A DNA stretch of 64,000 bases from an uncultured Bacteroidales bacterium (GTDB taxonomy: Bacteria > Bacteroidota > Bacteroidia > Bacteroidales > UBA932), in contig ONOH01000005.1 of assembly GCA_900319405.1 (NCBI GenBank), forward strand, positions 45,746 to 109,745. The letters are read 5' to 3'. The position numbers and the translations under genes are program-made. Shown one piece after another: positions 1 through 8,209 of this stretch (the stretch's first letter is position 1; every line of letters begins with the position of its first letter). A model generated the notes under the pieces. The model was given only the letters and a program-made list of their open reading frames with translations, had not been told where the DNA came from and ran no database searches.

Positions 1-542
1 AGATGCTTGCAGTCTGCATCGTTCACCAGCATCATCGGGAAGCGGAGCTCCCCGGCGGCATCCATCGCCTTCAGGCGCAGAATGCCGGTGGTGGTTTCCT
101 CGCAGCCGCCGATTACCCCGGGCACCAGCTGCGGGAACTCCCGGTGCAGGGTGGTCACCAGGTCTCCCCCGTCGTCGATGATGAGGTCCGGACCCACTTC
201 CAGCACTTTTCTGATATCGGCAAAGTACTCCTGTTCGCTGCAGCCGTGGACGGCGAAGACATTCAGGCCCTGGTGTACCAGGGCGGCGGCCACGTCGTCC
301 TGGGTGCTCAGGGGATTGGAGCCGGTGATGTACATGGTGGCCCCGCCGGCGGCCATCACCTCGCACAGGCGGGCGGTCTTGGCCTCCAGGTGGACGCTGA
401 GGGCCACCTTCAGGCCCTTGAAGGGCTGTGTTTTCTCAAAGTCTTTTTGGATGCCTTCCAGGAGGGGCATACGGGCGCGGACCCAGCTCAGCTTGAGCTC
501 CCCGCTTTCCCACAGACGACTGTCTTTGATGTGACTTTCCAT
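1..542 (-). CDS. ahcY: Adenosylhomocysteinase, N-terminal part (cut by window edge)
   Basis: This enzyme hydrolyses S-adenosylhomocysteine to adenosine and homocysteine in the cytoplasm, relieving product inhibition of methyltransferases. The first 180 codons are visible; the 3' end, including the NAD-binding domain, lies beyond the left edge. Family catalytic positions are recognisable: an Asp in IIDDGGDL (about residue 124), a Glu in GCEETTTG (148/149) and the Lys of NDADCKH (179). The ATG at 542 lies 4 nt after the stop of the aminopeptidase gene, so the two are probably co-transcribed. Family assignment is secure; only completeness is unknown. Confidence 0.95.
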   Translation of the reverse strand, partial: MESHIKDSRLWESGELKLSWVRARMPLLEGIQKDFEKTQPFKGLKVALSVHLEAKTARLCEVMAAGGATMYITGSNPLSTQDDVAAALVHQGLNVFAVHGCSEQEYFADIRKVLEVGPDLIIDDGGDLVTTLHREFPQLVPGVIGGCEETTTGILRLKAMDAAGELRFPMMLVNDADCKH

Positions 543-546
543 ACAA

Positions 547-1944
547 TCAGTGTTTCATCGCGGCTTCCACCTCGTCGGGGGCGATGGGCAGACGGCCGTG
601 GCCCAGGCGGCGGGCGCCATCGGCCGTAACCAGGATGTCGTCCTCCAGGCGGATACCTCCGAAGTCGTAGTAGGACTCCAGTTTGGCGTAGTTCACAAAA
701 TCGTATCCCAGGCCCTCCTTCCTGAACTTTTCGATAAGGGCGGGGATGAAATAGATGCCGGGTTCGTCGGTGATCACGTGGCCGGGGACCAGGCGGCGGG
801 CCATCCGCAGGGACCTCAGCCCCAGCTGCTTGGCGCGGGTCTGGTCCGGGTCGTAGCCCACCAGGTTTTCTCCCAGGTCTTCCATATCGTGAACGTCCAG
901 GCCCATATTGTGGCCCAGACCGTGCGGCTGGAACAGGCCGGCGATGCCTTTTTCCACCATCTCGTCCAAGTCTCCGCGGACCAGGTCCAGGGCGCTGAGG
1001 CTTTCCAGCATCTTGCGGGCGGTGGCCAGGTGCACCTCCCGGTAGGTGATGCCGGGTCTGGTGAGGCTGAAGGCCAGTTCGTTGCATTCGTAAACGATCT
1101 GGTAGATGTCCCGCTGTTTCTGCGTGAATTTTCCGTCCGTAGGGTATGTGCGGGTGAAGTCCGAGGCATAGTGCCCGTTGCTTTCCACACCGGCATCGAC
1201 GACCATCAGCTTGCCCGGCTCCACGATGGCGGCGTGACCGTGGTTGTGCAGCGTTTCTCCGTGCTGGGTGAGGATGGTGGGAAAAGCGGGACCCCAGCCC
1301 TTGGCCAGTGCCACGCCCTCCATCTTGCCCACAATCTCCTGCTCCACGATGCCCAGCCTGATGGCATCCCGGGCCACGGAGTGCATCTCGATTCCCAGGT
1401 CGCAGGCGTGGTCAATCTCCTCTATTTCAATGTCTTCCTTGATCAGACGCATGGAGATGACGGCCTTGGTGAGCAGCTCCGACACCTTCTTCTCGATGTG
1501 CTGGCAGCCCAGCAGTTCCATCAGCCGGAGGGTGTTGAAATAACGCGTAGGGGCCAGGAAATGGATATCCCGGCCGCTTTTGCGGGCCAGCGAGACCGCC
1601 TGGCTCAACGCCATATAGGGGGCCGTGTGTGCAATGCCCGCGGCGTCGGCCTTGGAGCGGACCGAAGGCTGGGGACCCATCCAGATGATGTCGTCGATTT
1701 CCACATCGTCGGCAAAAAGGGTTTCCGTGCCGGAGTCGATATCCAGGATGGCGGCCATCAGGGGCTCGTCCAGGCCGAAGTAATACAGCCAGCTGCTGTC
1801 CTGGCGCCACTTGTAATAATTGTCTTTGTACTGGGCGGGAGCCTCGGCATTGCCCACGAATAAGATGATTCCCCTGGCACCGGCTTCCTGCATCTTGGCC
1901 AGCAAGGTCCGGCGACGACGGATATAAACCTCTTTTGCAAACAT
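547..1944 (-). CDS. pepP: Xaa-Pro aminopeptidase (M24B, aminopeptidase P family)
   Basis: A 465-residue cytoplasmic metallopeptidase expected to remove an N-terminal residue ahead of proline. An AMP_N-type domain (about 1-150) precedes the pita-bread M24 domain. All five metal ligands of the family can be placed: D250 (VVDAG), D262 (SDFTRTYPT), H345 (HGLGHNMG), E394 (TDEPGIY) and E434 (IRLEDD). Length is normal. It is upstream of ahcY with only 4 nt between them. It is divergent from the DUF456 gene. A -7-like TATCTTTG on its own strand lies at 1974-1967, but no convincing -33 was found. Confidence 0.93.
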   Translation of the reverse strand: MFAKEVYIRRRRTLLAKMQEAGARGIILFVGNAEAPAQYKDNYYKWRQDSSWLYYFGLDEPLMAAILDIDSGTETLFADDVEIDDIIWMGPQPSVRSKADAAGIAHTAPYMALSQAVSLARKSGRDIHFLAPTRYFNTLRLMELLGCQHIEKKVSELLTKAVISMRLIKEDIEIEEIDHACDLGIEMHSVARDAIRLGIVEQEIVGKMEGVALAKGWGPAFPTILTQHGETLHNHGHAAIVEPGKLMVVDAGVESNGHYASDFTRTYPTDGKFTQKQRDIYQIVYECNELAFSLTRPGITYREVHLATARKMLESLSALDLVRGDLDEMVEKGIAGLFQPHGLGHNMGLDVHDMEDLGENLVGYDPDQTRAKQLGLRSLRMARRLVPGHVITDEPGIYFIPALIEKFRKEGLGYDFVNYAKLESYYDFGGIRLEDDILVTADGARRLGHGRLPIAPDEVEAAMKH

Positions 1945-1956
1945 ATTAGTACGATT

Positions 1957-1987
1957 TTTGATTGTCCAAAGATAATCAATATTTTTG
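1957..1987 (+). promoter_or_regulatory. Bacteroidota promoter for the DUF456 gene (near-leaderless)
   Basis: TTTG at 1957-1960, a 19-nt spacer, then TATTTTTG at 1980-1987 matches the Bacteroidota primary sigma consensus exactly. The ATG of the next gene is at 1992, only 4 nt after the -7 element, so the transcript would be leaderless or nearly so. Confidence 0.75.
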
Positions 1988-1991
1988 TTAG

Positions 1992-2486
1992 ATGGAAACC
2001 TTTATCGCCATTGTGGCCATTCTGTTTGGGATTGTAGGCATCATCGGCTCCGTAGCGCCCGCCCTTCCCGGTCCCCCGCTCAGCTGGGTGGGACTGCTTG
2101 TCCTTTATATCTGGGGATCCGGCACCAACGGGTCCGGAGAGCCCGTGAGCACCACGCTCCTGCTGGTGTGGCTGGGCATTGTCATCGTGGTGAGCATCCT
2201 GGACTATTTTGTCCCGGCCTATTTCACCAAGGTCACCGGCGGCAGCCGGGCCGGCGGCTGGGGCGCTGTCATCGGCCTTTTCGCGGGGCTGATTTATCCT
2301 CCCGTCGGGATGATCCTGGGCTCCATCCTGGGGGCCTTCGCCGCCGAAATGTTCATCGCCGGAAAAGACGCCGCGACCTCCGTAAAATCGGCCTTCGGCG
2401 CTTTCCTGGGCTTTATGTTCGGCACCGGCATCAAACTCATCTGCGCCGCGGTGATGCTGTTCTACATCATCGTTTACGCCTTCTAG
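1992..2486 (+). CDS. DUF456 family membrane protein
   Basis: A 164-residue, very hydrophobic protein with about four membrane segments separated by Gly/Pro-rich turns. The N-terminal motif APALPGPPLSW and the central GGSRAGGWGA stretch are typical of DUF456 proteins, widespread small inner-membrane proteins of unknown function. Family length is about 160, so it is complete. It stands alone as a single gene with its own promoter, divergent from pepP and followed by the arginine operon promoter. No function is assigned. Confidence 0.85.
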   Translation: METFIAIVAILFGIVGIIGSVAPALPGPPLSWVGLLVLYIWGSGTNGSGEPVSTTLLLVWLGIVIVVSILDYFVPAYFTKVTGGSRAGGWGAVIGLFAGLIYPPVGMILGSILGAFAAEMFIAGKDAATSVKSAFGAFLGFMFGTGIKLICAAVMLFYIIVYAF

Positions 2487-2541
2487 GCATCTGCCATTTC
2501 TCCCCCGGAAGGACCCTTCCGGAGCGTTTTCTGCAAAATAA

Positions 2542-2572
2542 TTTGAGATTTTAAAAAATTTAATTATATTTG
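2542..2572 (+). promoter_or_regulatory. Promoter of the arginine/carbamoyl-phosphate operon
   Basis: TTTG at 2542-2545, a 19-nt spacer and TATATTTG at 2565-2572 are a textbook Bacteroidota promoter. The predicted transcript start is about 2577-2580. It would leave a leader of about 170 nt before the first operon gene at 2750, long for this genome, where other promoters sit a few nucleotides from the ATG. Confidence 0.8.
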
Positions 2573-2580
2573 CAGAAATT

Positions 2581-2625
2581 ATGTCATTCGTGAGCCGCTC
2601 ATACTCCAGACGAGGCCGAAGATAG
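2581..2625 (+). CDS. Possible arginine-rich leader peptide of the arg operon
   Basis: A 14-codon ORF starting 8 nt after the -7 element reads MSFVSRSYSRRGRR. Five of 14 codons are arginine, four of them in the last five positions, and they use CGC, AGA, CGA, CGA and AGA. AGA and CGA are uncommon in the surrounding GC-rich genes. Its position in the long leader of an arginine biosynthesis operon suggests a translation-sensing leader. Weak pairings follow (GGAGG near 2625 with CCTCC near 2640; AAATTCA/TGAATTT near 2653-2687), but no classical terminator is evident. The role is inference. Confidence 0.4.
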   Translation: MSFVSRSYSRRGRR

Positions 2626-2749
2626 GAGGCGTAGAACCCTCCCACATCTCCGGAAATTCAGCGTGCTGTCCCCATTTTTGAATTTTCGCCCGACAATAGC
2701 AATTGACAATCTCGGTTTGTCTTGCCGTTAGGGGCCTTATTGTATACCT

Positions 2750-3310
2750 ATGAACATCCATGTCATGGTGGCCGATGCAAGCCACACCCGTTATAACGAA
2801 GAAATCTGCCGGGAAATCTACATTTCCTCGCTTGAGCGCAAAACCGGTATCGCCAACCGTACCCCGCAGTACATCGACGAGAAGATTCTCGCCGGCAAAG
2901 CGGTGATTGCCCTGTCCGACGAGGGAGAGTTCGCCGGTTTTTCCTACATCGAGTCCTGGGGCGGAAAGAGTTTCGTCGCCAATTCCGGCCTCATCGTCGC
3001 GCACAAATTCCGCGGCATGGGCATCGCCAAACGCATCAAGGAGCAGACTTTCATCCTTTCGCGCAAACTCTTCCCGGATGCCAAGATCTTCTCCATCACC
3101 ACGGGTGCCGCCGTGATGAAGATGAACTATGAATTCGGCTTCCGGCCGGTCCCCTTCACCGAACTCACGGACGATCCGGAGTTTTGGAAGGGCTGCGAGG
3201 GCTGCCGCCACTTCGACATCCTGCAGGGCCACGACTACAAGATGTGCATCTGCACCGGCTTGCTGTACGATCCCAAAGAACACTTGACCATCCAACATCC
3301 GGAAATATGA
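2750..3310 (+). CDS. GNAT acyltransferase of the arginine operon
   Basis: A 186-residue GNAT-fold protein with the acyl-CoA motif RGMGIA at residues 88-93. Related genes head Bacteroidales arginine operons and are thought to acylate glutamate as the first step, in place of classical ArgA. Given the ArgF' downstream, the acyl group could be succinyl rather than acetyl. The C-terminus has four cysteines (C149, C152, C166, C168) in CxxC and CxC spacing, a possible metal site. The stop overlaps the argC start (ATGA), so translation is coupled. The acyl donor cannot be read from the sequence. Confidence 0.8.
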   Translation: MNIHVMVADASHTRYNEEICREIYISSLERKTGIANRTPQYIDEKILAGKAVIALSDEGEFAGFSYIESWGGKSFVANSGLIVAHKFRGMGIAKRIKEQTFILSRKLFPDAKIFSITTGAAVMKMNYEFGFRPVPFTELTDDPEFWKGCEGCRHFDILQGHDYKMCICTGLLYDPKEHLTIQHPEI

Positions 3311-4254
3311 AAAAGAGAATCGGCATCATCGGCGGCGCCGGCTACACGGCAGGCGAACTGCTCCGTATCCTGGTGAACCACCCCGGGGTGGAAATCGGCT
3401 TCGTCCATTCCACCAGCAACGCGGGAAACTACCTCTGGGAGGTCCACAGCGGCCTTTTCGGAGACACGCAGCTGCGTTTCAGCGACTGCTACGACCTCGA
3501 CGCCGTGGACGTCCTCTTCCTCTGCTCGGCCCACGGAAAGAGCCGGGAGTTCTGGGCGCAGAACGCCTGCCCGGAAGGACTGAAGGTCGTGGACCTGGCG
3601 CAGGACTTCCGCGACGGGTCCGGGGGCTACGTCTATGGCCTTCCCGAATGGCGGCGCGAGGAAATCCGCTCCGCGCAGAAAGTGGCCAATCCGGGCTGTT
3701 TCGCCACGGCCATCCAGCTGGGCCTGCTGCCCCTGGCAGCCAGCGGGTGTCTGAAGGAAAGCGTCCATGTGACGGCCCTCACCGGCTCTACGGGTGCTGG
3801 CGTCAAGCCGACTGCCACAACGCATTTCAGCTGGCGCACAGGCAACCTTTCCACCTACAAGGTCTTTGAGCACCAGCATCTTATGGAGATCCGCCGCAAC
3901 CTGGGTTTTGAGGACATCCGTTTTGTCCCGATGCGGGGAGATTTCGCCCGCGGCATTTTCGCCTCCATCACGCTGGACTGTCCGCTGGACAGCGGAGCCA
4001 TCCTGAAACTCTACCGGGATTACTACGCCGATGCGGCATTCACCTTCGTTTCCGACCGTCCGGTAGACCTCAAGCAGGTGGTCAATACCAACAAATGCAT
4101 CGTATCCCTGGAAAAACACGGCAGCACGCTGGTAATCACCTCCGTGATTGACAATCTGCTAAAGGGCGCTTCCGGACAGGCCGTCCAGAATATGAACCTG
4201 ATCTGTGGCCTCCCCGAGACCACGGGCCTGAAGCTGAAGGCATCAGCATTTTAG
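3307..4254 (+). CDS. argC: N-acetyl(succinyl)-gamma-glutamyl-phosphate reductase
   Basis: This 315-residue enzyme does the NADPH-dependent reduction of acylglutamyl phosphate to the semialdehyde, the third step of arginine synthesis. An N-terminal Rossmann motif (IGIIGGAGYTAGELLR, from residue 5) and the catalytic cysteine C131 in VANPGCFAT are clear. I chose the ATG at 3307, not an upstream in-frame start, because it gives the conserved N-terminus and the 4-nt overlap with the preceding gene. Length fits the short, type 2-like Bacteroidota ArgC. Confidence 0.95.
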   Translation: MKKRIGIIGGAGYTAGELLRILVNHPGVEIGFVHSTSNAGNYLWEVHSGLFGDTQLRFSDCYDLDAVDVLFLCSAHGKSREFWAQNACPEGLKVVDLAQDFRDGSGGYVYGLPEWRREEIRSAQKVANPGCFATAIQLGLLPLAASGCLKESVHVTALTGSTGAGVKPTATTHFSWRTGNLSTYKVFEHQHLMEIRRNLGFEDIRFVPMRGDFARGIFASITLDCPLDSGAILKLYRDYYADAAFTFVSDRPVDLKQVVNTNKCIVSLEKHGSTLVITSVIDNLLKGASGQAVQNMNLICGLPETTGLKLKASAF

Positions 4255-4257
4255 CAT

Positions 4258-5382
4258 ATGAATCTTTTCGACGTATATTCCCTCTTCAACGTTACACCCG
4301 TGCGCGCCCAAGGCTGCAGCGTATGGGACGACAAAGGACAGGAATACCTGGACCTCTACGGCGGCCACGCGGTCATCTCCGTAGGACATTCGCATCCCCG
4401 CTATGTCGCCGCGCTCAAGGCGCAGCTGGACAAAATAGGATTCTACTCCAACAGTGTGCGCAATCCGCTCCAGGAGAAGCTGGCACGCCGCATCGGAGAA
4501 GCCAGCGGATACGGGGACTATTCCCTTTTCCTGGACAACAGCGGGGCCGAGTCCAACGAGAACGCCGTCAAGCTGGCCTCCTTCCATAGCGGAAAAGACC
4601 GCATCATCGCCTTCCGCAGGAGTTTTCACGGCCGCACGTCCGGCGCCGTGGCGCTGACCGACAACCCAGCCATCGTCTCCCCTTTCAACGCGCACCACAA
4701 AGTGACGTTCTGCGAACTCGGAGATGCTGCGTCCGTTGAAGCGGAACTCGCCCGGGGAGACGTCGCCGGCGTGATTGTAGAGGGCATCCAGGGCTGCGGC
4801 GGCATCCATGTGCCTACGCAGGATTTCCTCCAGGCCCTATCCCGGCTGTGCGACCGGTACAAAGCCGTGCTCATCCTCGACGAGGTGCAGAGCGGCTATG
4901 GACGGACAGGAAAGTTCTTCGCCCACCAGTGGGCGGGCATCCGGCCCGGCATCATCACGATGGGCAAGGGCATCGCCAACGGTTTCCCCTGCGGCGGCAT
5001 CCTGATCGCTCCGGAGCTCAAGGCCCGCAAGGGAATGCTGGGCACCACCTTCGGCGGCAATTATCTCGCCTGTGCCGCCGCGCTGGCCGTTCTGGACATC
5101 ATCGGTCAGGAAAACCTGATGGCCAACGCCCTCGCCGTCGGCAGGCATATCATGGAATCGCTGCCCCGGAGCCCCCATATCAAAGAAGTGCGGGGCAAGG
5201 GCCTGATGATCGGCATCGAACTGGCCCATCCCGTGGCTCCCCTGCGCCAGACACTGCTGTATAACAGCCACATCTTCACCGGGGTCGCCGGTCAGAATAT
5301 GATCCGGCTTCTTCCGCCCCTGTGCCTGACAAAGGCCCAGGCAGACCATTTCCTCAGAACATTCAACAAACTACTCGTATGA
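4258..5382 (+). CDS. argD: Acylornithine aminotransferase
   Basis: A 374-residue PLP-dependent class III aminotransferase converting acylglutamate semialdehyde to acylornithine. The PLP lysine is K237 in TMGKGIANG, and the cofactor Asp lies in LILDEVQSGYGRTGKF (about residue 209). It starts 3 nt after argC and its stop overlaps the argF' start. Fold-type I features and length are normal. Other class III aminotransferases could match, but the operon decides the role. Confidence 0.94.
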   Translation: MNLFDVYSLFNVTPVRAQGCSVWDDKGQEYLDLYGGHAVISVGHSHPRYVAALKAQLDKIGFYSNSVRNPLQEKLARRIGEASGYGDYSLFLDNSGAESNENAVKLASFHSGKDRIIAFRRSFHGRTSGAVALTDNPAIVSPFNAHHKVTFCELGDAASVEAELARGDVAGVIVEGIQGCGGIHVPTQDFLQALSRLCDRYKAVLILDEVQSGYGRTGKFFAHQWAGIRPGIITMGKGIANGFPCGGILIAPELKARKGMLGTTFGGNYLACAAALAVLDIIGQENLMANALAVGRHIMESLPRSPHIKEVRGKGLMIGIELAHPVAPLRQTLLYNSHIFTGVAGQNMIRLLPPLCLTKAQADHFLRTFNKLLV

Positions 5383-6341
5383 AAAAATTCTTTCACGTCA
5401 ACGACCTCGGCGACCTGGGCGCAGCGCTGGAGGAAGCCCGGCAGGTAAAGGCCACGCCCTTTGCCTGGAAGCATCTGGGACTGGACAAGACCATTATGCT
5501 GGTCTTTTTCAACAGCAGCCTCCGCACGCGCCTGAGCAGCCAGAAAGCGGCGCTCAACCTGGGGATGAACCCCATCGTGCTCAACATCGGCCAGGACAGT
5601 TGGAAACTTGAAACCGAGATGGGCGTGGTGATGGACGGTGACAAATCCGAGCACCTGCGCGAGGCCATCCCCGTGATGACCAGCTACTGCGACCTGATCG
5701 GCATCCGCTCTTTTGCCGGCCTGAAGGACCGCGAGTTTGACTACAACGAGAGCGTGCTCCGCCAGTTCATCGAATATGGAGGGAAGCCGGTGATTAGCCT
5801 GGAGTCGGCCACGGTGCATCCTTGCCAGGCTTTCGCCGACCTCATTACCATCGAAGAATACAAGGAAAAGAAGCGGCCGAAGGTGGTGATGACCTGGGCC
5901 CCGCATCCGAATTCCCTGCCCCAGGCCGTGCCCAATTCCTTCGCCGAATGGATGAACGCGGCCGATGTCGATTTTGTCATCACGCACCCCCGCGGGTATG
6001 AACTGGATCCGGCTTTCGTCGGCAACGCCCGTGTCGAATACGACCAGATGAAGGCCCTGGAGGGAGCCGACTTTGTCTATGCCAAGAACTGGAGCTGCCC
6101 CGGCGTCACGGATCCCGCGCAGTACGGGAAGGTGCTGAGCAAGGACAGGAGCTGGACCGTGGATGAGCGCCATATGGCGGTGACCGACAATGCTTTCTTC
6201 ATGCACTGCCTGCCGGTTCGCCGCAACATGATTGTCTCGGACGCGGTCATCGACTCGCCCCGGAGCATCGTAATCCCCGAGGCGGCCAACCGCACCGTGT
6301 CGGCACAGGTAGTGATGAAACGGATGCTGGAGAGCCTATGA
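5379..6341 (+). CDS. argF': N-succinyl(acetyl)ornithine carbamoyltransferase
   Basis: A 320-residue transcarbamylase of the Bacteroidales ArgF' type, which carbamoylates an N-acylated ornithine rather than ornithine. The carbamoyl-phosphate loop FFNSSLRTR (residues 43-51) and the HCLPVRRN motif near the C-terminus are present. In the characterised Bacteroides succinylornithine enzyme the specificity residue is Pro90 and in the Xanthomonas acetylornithine enzyme it is Glu92; here the position is Ser90 (GDKSEHL). Start at 5379 overlaps the argD stop. The exact acyl substrate is therefore open. Confidence 0.92.
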   Translation: MKKFFHVNDLGDLGAALEEARQVKATPFAWKHLGLDKTIMLVFFNSSLRTRLSSQKAALNLGMNPIVLNIGQDSWKLETEMGVVMDGDKSEHLREAIPVMTSYCDLIGIRSFAGLKDREFDYNESVLRQFIEYGGKPVISLESATVHPCQAFADLITIEEYKEKKRPKVVMTWAPHPNSLPQAVPNSFAEWMNAADVDFVITHPRGYELDPAFVGNARVEYDQMKALEGADFVYAKNWSCPGVTDPAQYGKVLSKDRSWTVDERHMAVTDNAFFMHCLPVRRNMIVSDAVIDSPRSIVIPEAANRTVSAQVVMKRMLESL

Positions 6342-7123
6342 TCCGCCTCTACAAGATAGGAGGAAAGGTCGTGGACGATCCGGCGGCCCTGGAGCGTTTC
6401 TGCGCCGAATTCGCAGCCCTGGACGGGCCGAAGCTCCTGGTCCACGGCGGCGGCGTCCGCGCCAGCCAGGTGCAGAAGGCGCTGGGCGTGGAGCCCGTCC
6501 GGATCGAGGGACGCCGCGTCACGGACGCGAAGACCCTGGAGGTGGTGACGATGGTCTATGCCGGATGGTGCAACAAGGATATCGTGGCCCGCCTGCAGCA
6601 CCACGGCTGCAACGCCATTGGCCTGTCGGGCTGCGACGGCGGCGTGATTACGGCCCGCAGACGGCCGCCCGTCACCCTCTCCGACGGCGTGACGGAAGTG
6701 GATTTCGGCTTTGTGGGAGACGTTACGGCCGATTCCATCAATGTTCCGCTGATCCGGCAGCTGTTGGATGCCGGGCTTACTCCGGTTTTCAGCGCCATCA
6801 ACCACGACGGCGCCGGGCAGCTGCTCAACACCAACGCCGACACAATGGCGGCCGCGATTTCCGTCGCCCTGGGCGCCCGGCTCTTCTATTGTTTCGAAAT
6901 GGGCGGCGTGCTCCATGACCGGAATGACGCCGGCAGCGTCATCCCCTCCCTCGACCCGGACGGATATGCCCGTCTGAAGGCCGAAGGCCGCGTGGCGGAC
7001 GGGATGATTCCCAAACTGGACAACGCGTTCGCAGCCCTGCGCGACGGGGCGGCCGGGGTCGTTATCCGCAGCGCCGAAGGCCTTTCCGTCCCCGGCGGCA
7101 CAGAATTGAAAACAGTCAGATAA
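6338..7123 (+). CDS. argB: Acetyl(succinyl)glutamate kinase
   Basis: A 261-residue amino-acid kinase phosphorylating acylglutamate. The N-terminal lysine/glycine loop (YKIGGKVVDDP), the LLVHGGGVRASQ motif and the NTNADTMAAAIS segment define the family, with a C-terminal MIPKLDNA lysine motif. The start overlaps the argF' stop by 4 nt. It completes the set for the acylated part of the pathway; argG, argH and the deacylase are not in the window. Confidence 0.94.
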   Translation: MIRLYKIGGKVVDDPAALERFCAEFAALDGPKLLVHGGGVRASQVQKALGVEPVRIEGRRVTDAKTLEVVTMVYAGWCNKDIVARLQHHGCNAIGLSGCDGGVITARRRPPVTLSDGVTEVDFGFVGDVTADSINVPLIRQLLDAGLTPVFSAINHDGAGQLLNTNADTMAAAISVALGARLFYCFEMGGVLHDRNDAGSVIPSLDPDGYARLKAEGRVADGMIPKLDNAFAALRDGAAGVVIRSAEGLSVPGGTELKTVR

Positions 7124-7129
7124 AATCCT

Positions 7130-8209
7130 ATGTCAACACGTAAAAAAGCAACGCTTGTCCTGCAGAACGGACGCAAAATGGAGGGCTGGAGCTTCGGCTA
7201 CGACGGCCCGTGCGAAGGCGAAGTGGTCTTCTCCACGGCCATGGCAGGCTACACCGAGAGCCTCACGGACCCTTCCTTCTCCGGCCAGATTCTCTGTGCC
7301 GCCTACCCGCTCATCGGCAATTATGGCATCCCGCCGATGGAGACCGACGGAGACGGCCTGCTCAAAGGCTTTGAATCCGAAAGGATCCATGTCCGCGGCC
7401 TGGTCGTGACCGGCTACAGCGAGAAATACAGCCACTGGAACGCCGTGGGAAGCCTGGGCGGGTGGATGAAGGAGCAGAAGGTCCCGGGCATCTCTGGCAT
7501 CGACACCCGCCTGCTTACGCAAATCCTCCGCGAAGAAGGCTCCATGCCGGGCAGGATTGTGCCCGAAGGGATGGATGAAGGGCGTTTCGAGGAGAGCGGT
7601 CCCGGGGCGGAGAACCCGGTGGCCCGGGTCAGCTGCAGGGAGGTAATCCGCTACGGAAAAGGGGAAAAGAAGGTTGTGCTGGTGGACTGCGGTGTCACGC
7701 ACCAGGTCCTTCGCGGCCTGGTCCGGCGCGGGGTGGAGGTGATCCGCGTCCCCTGGAACTACGATTTCAACAGCCTGGAATGGGACGGACTTTTCCTCTC
7801 CAACGGTCCCGGCGACCCGGCCCTCTGCCGGGAGACGATCGAAAATATCCGCCGTGCGATGCAGGGCGAAAAGCCCGTCTGCGGCATCTGCCTGGGCGGC
7901 CTGCTGATGGGAATGGCAGCCGGTGCATCGGCCTACAAACTGAAATACGGGCATCGTTCCCACAACCAGCCCGTGCGCCGGCTGGGCACGGACCGCTGCT
8001 ACATCACGGCCCAGAACAACGGCTATGCGCTGGACAGCGGCAGCCTGCCCGCAGACTGGGAGCCGTACCTGATCAACATGAACGACGGCACCAACGAGGG
8101 AATCCGGCACAAATCCAAGCCCTTTTTCTCGGCCCAGTTCTATCCGGAGGTCTCCAGCGGCCCCGAAGACTGCGATTTCATCTTTGACGACTTTATCTCC
8201 AAACTATGA
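7130..8209 (+). CDS. carA: Carbamoyl-phosphate synthase small chain with degraded glutaminase site
   Basis: A 359-residue CarA. The N-terminal domain and the FLSNGPGDP oxyanion loop are normal, and the nucleophile C254 (CGICLGG) and E340 remain. The invariant GHQ after the nucleophile is GGL (residues 256-258), the His of QNHG is Asn (QNNG), and the catalytic His of the HPE motif is Tyr338 (QFYPE). In E. coli CarA that His and the Gln of GHQ are needed for glutamine hydrolysis. From memory, the sequence resembles animal CAD/CPS I glutaminase domains more than E. coli CarA. It probably still assembles with CarB (4-nt overlap) but may not supply ammonia from glutamine. Confidence 0.93.
   Translation: MSTRKKATLVLQNGRKMEGWSFGYDGPCEGEVVFSTAMAGYTESLTDPSFSGQILCAAYPLIGNYGIPPMETDGDGLLKGFESERIHVRGLVVTGYSEKYSHWNAVGSLGGWMKEQKVPGISGIDTRLLTQILREEGSMPGRIVPEGMDEGRFEESGPGAENPVARVSCREVIRYGKGEKKVVLVDCGVTHQVLRGLVRRGVEVIRVPWNYDFNSLEWDGLFLSNGPGDPALCRETIENIRRAMQGEKPVCGICLGGLLMGMAAGASAYKLKYGHRSHNQPVRRLGTDRCYITAQNNGYALDSGSLPADWEPYLINMNDGTNEGIRHKSKPFFSAQFYPEVSSGPEDCDFIFDDFISKL

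Noticed and set aside
550-1863. Long plus-strand ORF opposite the aminopeptidase gene
   Set aside because: It is an antisense shadow: the minus frame carries all M24 metal ligands, while this frame is His/Gly/Val-rich without family motifs.
2623-2750. T-box or other tRNA-sensing riboswitch in the arg leader
   Set aside because: No stem I/T-box bulge sequence or antiterminator could be found; only weak pairings are visible.
2579-3298. Minus-strand ORF opposite the GNAT gene
   Set aside because: The plus frame has a GNAT motif, a promoter and overlaps argC; the minus frame has no recognisable domain.
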